From: JBFWIL01 sp050256015 | Lineage (GTDB): Bacteria > Bacteroidota > Bacteroidia > Bacteroidales > Prolixibacteraceae | Direction: 5' to 3' | DNA length: 9,282 nucleotides | Assembly: GCA_050256015.1 (NCBI GenBank) | Contig: JBFWIL010000092.1 | Location: 1 to 9,282, forward strand | Shown here: positions 1 to 6,899 of the stretch, piece by piece | Layout: each line of letters begins with the position of its first letter | How positions within the stretch are numbered: position 1 is the stretch's first letter | Notes under the pieces: generated by a model | Databases searched by the model: none | The model's input: only the letters and a program-made list of their open reading frames with translations | What the model was told of the DNA's origin: nothing | Made by a program: the position numbers and the translations under genes

Positions 1-1006
1 CGGCTTCCTGTTTAGTTTGGAACAGCTTGTTCGGATTTTTATGAAAACGGGTGGCAATGATGGTCAGACTGATCCGGGTTCCCAGTTTCAGATCAATTCC
101 GTTCCCCCAGATAATGTTGGCATCCTGTCCGGCTTTCTCCTGCAGACACGCAATGATATCCCCGATCTCCCCCATGGTGATTTCATCTGTCCCCGAGATG
201 ATATTCAGCAAAATATCTTTTGTTCCGGAAATATCATTGCTGTCAAGCAAAGGCGACTCCAAAGCCTGACGAACAGCCTCCATTGCCCGGTTTTCTCCTT
301 CGGCCAGCCCCGTTCCCATAATAAATACCTCGCTCCCGGCCATAACTGTATATACATCAGCAAAGTCAATATTGATGTTTCCGTGCAGGGTAATGATCTC
401 GGCCATCCCCTTTACTGCCGTGCCAATAATATCGTCGGCCTTCTGAAAAGCCTGTGAAGCGGGCAGATTTCCGTAAATGGCCTGCAGCTTTTCGTTGCTG
501 ATGACCAGCATGGAATCAACCTGTTCTCCGAGTTTACCCACCCCTTCCAGCGCCTGGGTAAACCGCCGTTTTCCCTCAGCAGGTGAAGGGATGCTCACCA
601 CGGCTATGGTCAAAATTTCCAGTTCTCTTGCCAGACGTGCAATAACCGGAGCAGCCCCCGTGCCGGTGCCCCCTCCCATACCTGCCGTAATGAACAACAT
701 GCGGGTGGTTCCCTCCAACACGCTGCGGATATCGTCCAGGTTCTCCGCGGCAGCCTGCTCTCCCTGTTCAGGCATATTCCCGGCCCCGCGTCCTTCCGTC
801 AGGCTGACTCCAAGCTGGATTTTAAGAGAAACCGGACTGTTTCGCAAGGCCTGGGCATCGGTGTTGCAGATCAGGAAATCTACCCCCTGTATACCCTCCG
901 AGAACATGTGATTCACGGCATTGCATCCGGCTCCGCCCACCCCCAGTACCTTTATGATGGAAGATCCGGCCAGCGGAAAAATAAAATTGATAATTTCCTC
1001 ACTCAT
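1..1006 (-). CDS. ftsZ: Cell division protein FtsZ (partial, 3' end beyond window)
   Basis: Tubulin-like GTPase that polymerises at mid-cell into the Z ring and recruits the divisome. The ATG at 1006-1004 opens a frame that stays open to the window edge, giving 335 codons, the whole globular domain. Visible motifs: GVGGAGCNAVN near residues 22-32 (nucleotide binding), NTDAQAL 48-54, the tubulin signature GGGTGTG 111-117, E144 and R148 of the EGxxR segment, and the T7 loop NIDFAD 212-217 that completes the GTPase site of the next subunit (N212, D214, D217). The variable linker and C-terminal peptide that bind FtsA lie outside the window. It starts 17 bp after the ftsA stop, with no clear Shine-Dalgarno sequence. 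The segment before EG reads SIPSPAEG, whereas most FtsZ have a PF-x-FEG type sequence; otherwise the protein is normal. Identity is certain; only the end is missing. Confidence 0.97.
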   Translation of the reverse strand, partial: MSEEIINFIFPLAGSSIIKVLGVGGAGCNAVNHMFSEGIQGVDFLICNTDAQALRNSPVSLKIQLGVSLTEGRGAGNMPEQGEQAAAENLDDIRSVLEGTTRMLFITAGMGGGTGTGAAPVIARLARELEILTIAVVSIPSPAEGKRRFTQALEGVGKLGEQVDSMLVISNEKLQAIYGNLPASQAFQKADDIIGTAVKGMAEIITLHGNINIDFADVYTVMAGSEVFIMGTGLAEGENRAMEAVRQALESPLLDSNDISGTKDILLNIISGTDEITMGEIGDIIACLQEKAGQDANIIWGNGIDLKLGTRISLTIIATRFHKNPNKLFQTKQEA

Positions 1007-1023
1007 ACGCACAGTTCAATCGG

Positions 1024-2313
1024 TTAATGCATTTCCATATCCTGTTCCTCCTCAAAGAACAGGGTCACCTGCCGGGCCACCTGCTGTTTGACCTGGCTAA
1101 AAAATCCGGGCTGGGTATTTTTCTGTTTTCTCTTCCGCTCTGTCCGTTTTTTCCCTGCGGAAAGCGGTTCCTGCAAAGCCAGGTGTAAAAGTCCGACAGC
1201 CGTTGCCAGGCCCGGATTTTTCAGTTCCTTCCATTCGGGTTCCAATCTGATACGGGGAACTCCCTGTCGTACATCCAGTCCGGTACGATACTTGATCAAC
1301 TGTCCCAGATTATGCAGCTGCGCCCCTCCCCCGGTGATGACGATGCCTGCCCCGATACGGTCCAGACAAGCCGACTTCTCCAGCTGGAAATAGCAGGCAT
1401 CAATGATCTCTTCCATCCGGGCCTGGATGATGTAAGCCAGATTCTTAAAGGAAATCTCCTTGGGTTCCCAGCCCGATATCCCGGGAATGGTTACCACCTT
1501 GTCGGACGGAGCAAAGTCGCCCATAGCCTGGCCAAACTGTACTTTCAGCGCTTCAGCCTGCCGCGCCAGGATAGAACAGCCTTCCTTGATATCGCGGGTG
1601 ATCACATTTCCCCCGAAAGGCACCAGGGACGAATAACAAAGCAAGCCGTCGCAATACACCGTCATTTTTGTGGTACCTCCGCCGATATCCAGCAAAACCA
1701 CCCCGGCTTCTTTTTCATCCTCAGAAAGCAGCACTTCGGCGGGCCCCATAGAATCCACCAGTGTTTTCCGTATCAGGATTCCCGCCCGGTCCATGCACAT
1801 TCGCAAATTTTGTTCATACTGTTCCGGGCCCGCCAGCAGTTTAAAGCTGACGGCCAGTTTTTCCCCTGTGATCCCCACCGGCTCGGGAATGCCTGCTTCC
1901 TCATCAACAGTATACCGTTGGGGAGCCAGATGATATACCTTATAGCCTTCCGGGAGCTTTGCCTGCTCTGCCTGCAGAAGCAGACTCCGCAGGTCTTCCT
2001 CCGTCACCATCCGGGTTTCCCCGAAGTCAAGCTCGGCATTAAGCGTAAATGTCTTTAACTGCTGTCCGCCCACATTCACATAAACCTCCTCAATCACCTC
2101 GCCTGCTGTTTTCTCGGCCTGCGACACCGCCTCATGAACAGACTGAAAGGCTTCCCTGATATTCAGCACCACCCCGCGTTTGACCCCCATGGAACGGCTT
2201 TTCCCAAATCCCATGATTTCCATCCGTCCCACCTGGTTCAATCTTCCGGCAAGGGCAATGACTTTGGTGGTACCGACATCTATCGCGGCAATGAGTTTAT
2301 TGCTTTTACCCAT
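1024..2313 (-). CDS. ftsA: Cell division protein FtsA
   Basis: Actin-like ATPase that anchors FtsZ filaments to the inner face of the cytoplasmic membrane and recruits later division proteins. With ATG at 2313 it has 429 residues, close to the family's usual 410-430. Motifs in order: phosphate-1 loop DVGTTKV 12-18, a 1C subdomain around residues 80-160, phosphate-2 LLDIGGGTTK 207-216, and the adenosine motif GIVITGGGAQ 323-332. After a basic linker (KKRTERKRKQK) comes an amphipathic helix, FFSQVKQQVARQVTLFF about 404-420, the expected membrane-targeting sequence, followed by an acidic tail EEEQDMEMH. A longer frame starts at a TTG (2337) inside the 3' end of ftsQ; the ATG is preferred because MGKSNKLIAAIDVGTTK fits family N-termini and leaves 8 bp after the ftsQ stop. 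It lies 17 bp before ftsZ, its direct partner. Confidence 0.96.
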   Translation of the reverse strand: MGKSNKLIAAIDVGTTKVIALAGRLNQVGRMEIMGFGKSRSMGVKRGVVLNIREAFQSVHEAVSQAEKTAGEVIEEVYVNVGGQQLKTFTLNAELDFGETRMVTEEDLRSLLLQAEQAKLPEGYKVYHLAPQRYTVDEEAGIPEPVGITGEKLAVSFKLLAGPEQYEQNLRMCMDRAGILIRKTLVDSMGPAEVLLSEDEKEAGVVLLDIGGGTTKMTVYCDGLLCYSSLVPFGGNVITRDIKEGCSILARQAEALKVQFGQAMGDFAPSDKVVTIPGISGWEPKEISFKNLAYIIQARMEEIIDACYFQLEKSACLDRIGAGIVITGGGAQLHNLGQLIKYRTGLDVRQGVPRIRLEPEWKELKNPGLATAVGLLHLALQEPLSAGKKRTERKRKQKNTQPGFFSQVKQQVARQVTLFFEEEQDMEMH

Positions 2314-2321
2314 AGTATGTA

Positions 2322-3068
2322 TTATTTTTTCGTACAAACGATCTGATTTTCATATTTCAGACTGATTTTTGAATAGCGACTCCATCCCGTTTCGGCAAAG
2401 CCTTGCATATAAAGCGCCTTCAGATTCCTGAACTTAATACGGAATCCTTCGGGTTCCCCGAATTCCACGAGCTGGTCTCCTGCCAGCTGAACCAGTTGAA
2501 TCTCCCCGTTCTCCAGAACATGAATCTGCTGCACCTGTGCCAGCCAGAACCTGTCGGCTGCAAGGTAACGAACCATGGGAAGCAGCCGCTCCCGGGCATA
2601 GGTCTCACCGGCAGAACCGGTTACTACCGGAACCCGGGCCGTAAAATTTTCCTTTCGCTCAATCCGGACGCCCTGCTCATCCATATAATAATCATCATTT
2701 CCGCTGATTATGCGGAAAAGGGGCTTCCTCAGTTCCGCCACAACAGCCAGCCTGCCCTTCAGTTCATATCCTTCCACATAAACCTGCCGGAAAAATTCAG
2801 CCTTTTTAACGGAAGAAACCTTTTCCAGACTACGTTCCAGCTTTTCCGTATTCAGGGCATAAAGCACTCTGTCAAAAAGCGAGCTGTCGGCTTGTTTTAC
2901 CAGTGCTGCCAGCTCGTCCTCCTGCATGATGCGGGCTGAGTTTTCTGTAAGAGTGACAACCAGTCCCCCGCACTTCACCTCTTTCAGCTTTCGCTCTGAA
3001 AAGAGCAGGGATAAGCTGATTACCGAAAGGGCCAACAGCACAAGTATGATTTTAACCAGCGTATGCAT
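2322..3068 (-). CDS. ftsQ: Cell division protein FtsQ/DivIB
   Basis: Bitopic membrane protein of the divisome that links cytoplasmic FtsA/FtsZ to periplasmic septal wall synthesis through partners such as FtsB and FtsL (family knowledge). It has 248 residues. A hydrophobic segment at about 4-23 follows only three residues, so the cytoplasmic tail is almost absent, in contrast to Proteobacterial FtsQ. The rest is soluble and should be periplasmic, with a POTRA-like region about 30-110 (VEGYELKGRLAVVAELRKPLFRI near its end) and a beta-rich C-terminal domain. The ending SLKYENQIVCTKK is, from memory, characteristic of Bacteroidota FtsQ. The sequence is poorly conserved in general, so the call rests on position between murC and ftsA, topology and this C-terminus. 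It starts 3 bp after the murC stop; GAAAG upstream is the only SD-like element. Confidence 0.92.
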   Translation of the reverse strand: MHTLVKIILVLLALSVISLSLLFSERKLKEVKCGGLVVTLTENSARIMQEDELAALVKQADSSLFDRVLYALNTEKLERSLEKVSSVKKAEFFRQVYVEGYELKGRLAVVAELRKPLFRIISGNDDYYMDEQGVRIERKENFTARVPVVTGSAGETYARERLLPMVRYLAADRFWLAQVQQIHVLENGEIQLVQLAGDQLVEFGEPEGFRIKFRNLKALYMQGFAETGWSRYSKISLKYENQIVCTKK

Positions 3069-3071
3069 TGT

Positions 3072-4472
3072 TCAACTTTCAAATTCAATCCATTCATCCA
3101 TCCGTTTCAATTGCTCACTTACCGGCTGAACCAGGTTTTCAATATCGCCTGCTCCCATCATCAGAATGACGCCCGGGTTTAGCCTGCCCACAGCTTCTGC
3201 AAGTTCCTTCTTCCCGACCAGTTGCTTTTGTCCGTGCTCAACCTTCTCAAGGATCAGTGCCGAACTGATTCCCGGCAGTGGTTTTTCCCTGGCCGGATAA
3301 ATATCGAGCAGCAGCAACCGGTCAAGCCTGCTGAGCTGAGCGGCAAATTCAACGGCAAAATCCCGGGTACGGCTGTACAAATGAGGCTGAAATATACCGG
3401 TTACCTTACGCCCCGGGAACATGGAACGTACCGCTCCGATGGTGGCTTTCAGTTCTTCGGGATGATGAGCGTAATCGTCAATCAACAAAAAGTTCCGGCT
3501 TCGGTAACGAATATCAAAACGCCGCTTAACCCCCCGATAACCTGCAAGAGCCCTGCGTATCACTTCCGACTTCACCCCGGCCAGCCAGGCCAGGGAAGCT
3601 GCTGCCACAGCATTCTCAACATTATGCAGTCCGGGATAGCTCATCCTGACTTCCCTGATCCGTACCCCGGGACAACGCAGATCAAAACAATAGGCTTCGT
3701 TTTCCAAACGGAGGCCTTCTGCATAAAAATCGGCCGGTCCCTTCAACGCATAAGTATATGTTCTCCGTATGGGGAGCCGTTCCCGGTTCATGGGCAATCC
3801 TTTTTTCCACACCAGGCTTCCTTCCGGTTTCAGCCGGCAGGCAAAAGCCTGAAAAGCCTCCTGCACAGCCCTGTAGTTGCCGTAAATATCCAGATGATCC
3901 GCATCCATGGAAGTGATCACTGCCAGGGCGGGAGTCAGCTGCAGGAAGGAACGGTCGAATTCATCGGCTTCGGCCACTGCCCAGGGTGAAGATGGGGAAA
4001 CCAGCAAATTGCTTCCGTAATTTTTGGAAATACCGCCCAAAAAGGCTGTACATCCTATCCCGGACGACTGCAGCATATGAGCCAGCATGGTCGACACAGT
4101 GGTTTTCCCGTGAGTGCCCGCTACGGCACATGTATGGTATCTGCTGCAAATAAGTCCCAGAACCTCCGAACGCTTGCGAACGGAAAAACCGTTCTGCTTC
4201 AACCAGACCAGCTCGCCCAGGCCGGCAGGCACGGCAGGTGTGCAAACAACCAGGGTTTCCCGGACATTCAACTTTTTTTCCACAAGTCCGGGAAGATCTT
4301 CATAATGGATGTCTATCCCTTCGGCAACCAATGTTCTGGTCAGGCTGCTCTCCGTACGATCATAACCCGACACGGAAAATCCGGCCTGATGGAACCAGCG
4401 GGCAAGGGCACTCATCCCGATGCCTCCGATACCAAGAAAATAAACCTGTTTGATCTGTTCCAGTCCAGTCAT
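3072..4472 (-). CDS. murC: UDP-N-acetylmuramate--L-alanine ligase MurC
   Basis: Cytoplasmic ATP-dependent ligase that joins L-alanine to UDP-MurNAc, the first amino-acid addition of peptidoglycan synthesis. With the ATG at 4472 it has 466 residues. The N-terminal domain has the UDP-binding loop GIGGIGMS 14-21. The central ATPase domain has the P-loop GTHGKTT 119-125, EADEFDRSF 168-176 and DADHLDIYG 190-198. The C-terminal domain has DDYAHHPEE 332-340 and FQPHLYSRT 361-369, a set specific to MurC rather than MurD, E or F. The same frame extends upstream to a GTG at 4544, which would add 24 lysine-rich residues overlapping the end of murG by 35 bp. The ATG start is chosen because MTGLEQIKQVYFLGIGG aligns with usual family N-termini; AAAAAGATCGGA just before it is a weak purine-rich site. 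It is followed 3 bp later by ftsQ. Confidence 0.95.
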   Translation of the reverse strand: MTGLEQIKQVYFLGIGGIGMSALARWFHQAGFSVSGYDRTESSLTRTLVAEGIDIHYEDLPGLVEKKLNVRETLVVCTPAVPAGLGELVWLKQNGFSVRKRSEVLGLICSRYHTCAVAGTHGKTTVSTMLAHMLQSSGIGCTAFLGGISKNYGSNLLVSPSSPWAVAEADEFDRSFLQLTPALAVITSMDADHLDIYGNYRAVQEAFQAFACRLKPEGSLVWKKGLPMNRERLPIRRTYTYALKGPADFYAEGLRLENEAYCFDLRCPGVRIREVRMSYPGLHNVENAVAAASLAWLAGVKSEVIRRALAGYRGVKRRFDIRYRSRNFLLIDDYAHHPEELKATIGAVRSMFPGRKVTGIFQPHLYSRTRDFAVEFAAQLSRLDRLLLLDIYPAREKPLPGISSALILEKVEHGQKQLVGKKELAEAVGRLNPGVILMMGAGDIENLVQPVSEQLKRMDEWIEFES

Positions 4473-4509
4473 AATTCCGATCTTTTTACAAATGCCTGCC
4501 TTTTTCTTT

Positions 4510-5646
4510 TCATCCCTTCTGCCTGCAGGGGTATCCTGCTTCACGCAGAATCACCTCCACAATCTTATCCGTGGCCTCCGGACGCCCCAGCTTCAGACTG
4601 TTTTTCGCAAGCCTTTCCATACGGGTTTTATCTGCCAGCAAATTCCGTATTTCTGGCAACAGCTTTTCCCTGACTTCCGTGTCGCGCACCATCACGGCCG
4701 CATCCTGTTCAACCAACGAAAGTGCATTTCGTGTCTGATGATCTTCAGCCACATTGGGAGAAGGAACCAGAATAGCCGGCTTCCCCAACAAACACAATTC
4801 CGAAATGGTGCCCGCACCGGCCCGTGAAATAACCAGATCGGCCGCCCGGTAGGCCAGTTGCATATCCGACACAAATTCCACCGGTTTCAATCCAACCGGA
4901 CCATTGTTCTGCAGCCGGTCGATCATTTCCCGGTAATACAGACTTCCGGTTTGCCAGATAAGCTGGATCTCGCTTTGCCGGATATGTTCCAGACCGGCCA
5001 GCACACTTTCATTCAGACTCCGGGCCCCCAGACTTCCCCCCAGAATCAGTGCCACAGGCTTTCCCGGATCCAGGGCAAATGATTTCAGCGCCAGCAGACG
5101 GTCAGGCCGGTTTAACAAAGTCCGGCGAACCGGATTTCCGGTCAGAATAATTTTTTCAGCCGGGAAATAGCGATCCATATGCGGATAAGCCACACAAATA
5201 CTACGCACCCTCCTGGCCAGCAGGCGGTTGGTAAGCCCCGCGCAGGAATTTTGTTCCTGCAGTACGGCCGGAATGCCTCTCCGGACAGCAGCACGCAAAA
5301 CCGGGCCGCTGGCAAAACCGCCCACACCTACAGCAACATCGGGTTTAAAAACGGCGATCAACCGATGCGCCCGGTACATGCTCAATACCAGCTTCCAGAC
5401 AAAACGGACGATTCCGAAAGATAATTTACGGGGCATCCCGGTAACCGGAAGTCCAACGATAGGAAAACCTGCTGCGGGAACCCGCTCCATCTCCATCCGG
5501 CCCAGCGCCCCGACAAAGCGGATATCAGCCCCGGGTATTTTTTCCCGAAGAGCTTCAGCAACAGACAGAGCAGGGAAAATATGTCCTCCGGTGCCTCCTC
5601 CGCTTATAATGACTTTTAAACTGCTCATATCGTTTGAATACTTCAT
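4510..5646 (-). CDS. murG: UDP-GlcNAc:lipid I N-acetylglucosaminyltransferase MurG
   Basis: GT-B (family GT28) glycosyltransferase at the inner face of the membrane that adds GlcNAc to lipid I, giving lipid II. It has 378 residues, slightly above the usual 355-370. Motifs: glycine-rich GGTGGH 17-22 in the N-terminal lipid I-binding domain, GRMEMERVPAAG 49-60, GGFASGP 109-115, EQNS 131-134, GGSLGA 203-208 opening the C-terminal nucleotide-sugar domain, SRAGAGTISEL 274-284, and the donor-site loop around EDHQTRNA 301-308. A second in-frame ATG at 5628 (residue 7, MSSLKVIISGGGTGG) is an equally good start and would fit family length better; neither has a clear SD sequence. It lies 16 bp after ftsW and 37 bp before murC, counting from the preferred murC ATG. 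Confidence 0.96.
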   Translation of the reverse strand: MKYSNDMSSLKVIISGGGTGGHIFPALSVAEALREKIPGADIRFVGALGRMEMERVPAAGFPIVGLPVTGMPRKLSFGIVRFVWKLVLSMYRAHRLIAVFKPDVAVGVGGFASGPVLRAAVRRGIPAVLQEQNSCAGLTNRLLARRVRSICVAYPHMDRYFPAEKIILTGNPVRRTLLNRPDRLLALKSFALDPGKPVALILGGSLGARSLNESVLAGLEHIRQSEIQLIWQTGSLYYREMIDRLQNNGPVGLKPVEFVSDMQLAYRAADLVISRAGAGTISELCLLGKPAILVPSPNVAEDHQTRNALSLVEQDAAVMVRDTEVREKLLPEIRNLLADKTRMERLAKNSLKLGRPEATDKIVEVILREAGYPCRQKG

Positions 5647-5662
5647 ACTGTTGACTGCCCAG

Positions 5663-6862
5663 TCAGATCTCCTGATCCTCCTCCGGCAGGTTAACCATCA
5701 CCGGCGGCAATGCTTCCGGTGTCTTTTCCCGACTGTTGTAACTGACCGACAGGATCACCCCGAAGGAAAAAGCCGTAAAAACCATGGAGGTTCCCCCCAC
5801 GCTGATCCATGGCAAAGGTTGTCCTGTAACCGGGATAACCCCGGCCGAAACAGACATGTTGATAAAAGCCTGGAAGATCAGCGTTACAATCATTCCGGCC
5901 GCCAGGAAAGCCGGAAAGGTGCGCGTTGCGCGTTTTACGACAACCACTCCCCGGTAAAACATCACCAGGAACAGAAAAGCCACGGCAAACCCGCCAAACC
6001 AGCCGTATTCCTCAACAATAATAGCGTAGATGAAATCGTTGTAAGCCGCTTCCATATAATTGCTGACTTCGCTTCCCCCGGGCCCCTTGCCGGTCACCCC
6101 GCCTTCAAAAATGGCCAGCCGGGCATAATCGGACTGGGTGGTTCCAAGCTGCTGTTGTTCGTCCCCGAAAATAAAATCGTTAATACGTTCCTTGAAGGTA
6201 TGCACCCGCCCGGCTCCTTCGGGCAGGTAATCGGCTGTATAATAAAGCAACAGCATAAGCAGGACAACGGATCCTACAGGAATGGCCAGAAATCTGAGCG
6301 GGACACGTCCGATAAACATCAGTACCAGCATGCTCCCGCCAATCAGCACGGAAGTGGAAACATTTCCGTAGAAAATGATACCGCAAACCAGGGTCGTGGC
6401 GCCTGTACACCAAAAAAAAGCCTTTTTCAGTTCCTGTTCCGACTGCTGATGTTTACCCAGCAGTTTGGCCACATACATAACCAGGGAAATTTTGGCCAGC
6501 TCTGCCGGCTGAAAACTGAACAAGCCAAGATCAAGCGAACGAGGAGTAGCCTTCGACGGATCAAGCCGGTACTGAACCACGGCAGCCACCAGGGCCAGCA
6601 AGGTAACCAGCAGCAGCAGGGGAGCCAGCCATGAGTACAAACGCAACGGGATGACGTTCACCATAAAGATCATCACCAAAAAGCCCAGGCAAATAAAGGA
6701 AAACTGCCGGATCAGATAATACATGGTATTTCCCCCGGCCTCCCGGTAGGCCAGCTTCCCGGTGGCGCTGTAAACAATCAGCATAGAAACCAGTGAAAGC
6801 AGCAACAACACCACCCACAAAATCCGGTCGCCCCGAAATACTCTATTAAACAGTTGATTCAT
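5663..6862 (-). CDS. ftsW: Septal peptidoglycan glycosyltransferase FtsW (SEDS family)
   Basis: Polytopic inner-membrane SEDS protein that polymerises lipid II into glycan strands at the septum together with a class B penicillin-binding protein (FtsI), probably encoded upstream of the window. It has 399 residues with about ten hydrophobic segments. Family motifs: FQPAELAKISL 117-127, the large periplasmic loop leading to YMEAAYNDFIYAIIVEE 269-285 with the putative catalytic Asp at 276, and GQPLPWISVGGTSM 347-360 near the C-terminus. A soluble tail of about 25 residues follows. The segment IIFYGNVSTSVLI 162-174 lacks the acidic residue usual in this motif (PEN-ST in Bacteroidota, PDLGT in others). 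Position between murD and murG separates FtsW from its paralogue RodA, which normally sits with mreB/mrdA genes. The upstream GAAAGAAGAAAAT is the most SD-like sequence in the window. Confidence 0.95.
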   Translation of the reverse strand: MNQLFNRVFRGDRILWVVLLLLSLVSMLIVYSATGKLAYREAGGNTMYYLIRQFSFICLGFLVMIFMVNVIPLRLYSWLAPLLLLVTLLALVAAVVQYRLDPSKATPRSLDLGLFSFQPAELAKISLVMYVAKLLGKHQQSEQELKKAFFWCTGATTLVCGIIFYGNVSTSVLIGGSMLVLMFIGRVPLRFLAIPVGSVVLLMLLLYYTADYLPEGAGRVHTFKERINDFIFGDEQQQLGTTQSDYARLAIFEGGVTGKGPGGSEVSNYMEAAYNDFIYAIIVEEYGWFGGFAVAFLFLVMFYRGVVVVKRATRTFPAFLAAGMIVTLIFQAFINMSVSAGVIPVTGQPLPWISVGGTSMVFTAFSFGVILSVSYNSREKTPEALPPVMVNLPEEDQEI

Positions 6863-6876
6863 ATTTTCTTCTTTCG
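6863..6876 (-). promoter_or_regulatory. Purine-rich possible ribosome binding site of ftsW
   Basis: The 13-14 bases directly before the ftsW ATG read CGAAAGAAGAAAAT on the minus strand, a purine tract with an AAGAAG core about 5 bases from the start. It is the closest approach to a Shine-Dalgarno sequence at any start in the window. Bacteroidota generally rely little on SD pairing, and A-rich leaders are common, so this may work as an unstructured A-rich leader rather than by anti-SD pairing. Confidence 0.35.
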
Positions 6877-6899
6877 TGCCATTACAAAAACCGGATCAA

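Noticed and set aside
1312..2058. 248-codon plus-strand open frame opposite ftsA
   Set aside because: It is codon-aligned with ftsA, whose actin-fold motifs are all present; the translation shows no domain.
2314..2345. Possible Bacteroidota-type promoter (TAnnTTTG) before ftsA
   Set aside because: The sequence GATCGTTTGTACG contains TTTG, but the TA two bases before it is missing and no good -33 element is visible, so it is not a supported promoter.
3222..3989. 255-codon plus-strand open frame opposite murC
   Set aside because: It is in exact register with murC and has no recognisable motif; it is a shadow of murC codon usage.
5228..6634. 468-codon plus-strand open frame opposite murG and ftsW
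   Set aside because: It crosses two well-supported genes, has low-complexity Gln/His/Gly-rich translation and no recognisable domain; register with ftsW explains the lack of stops.
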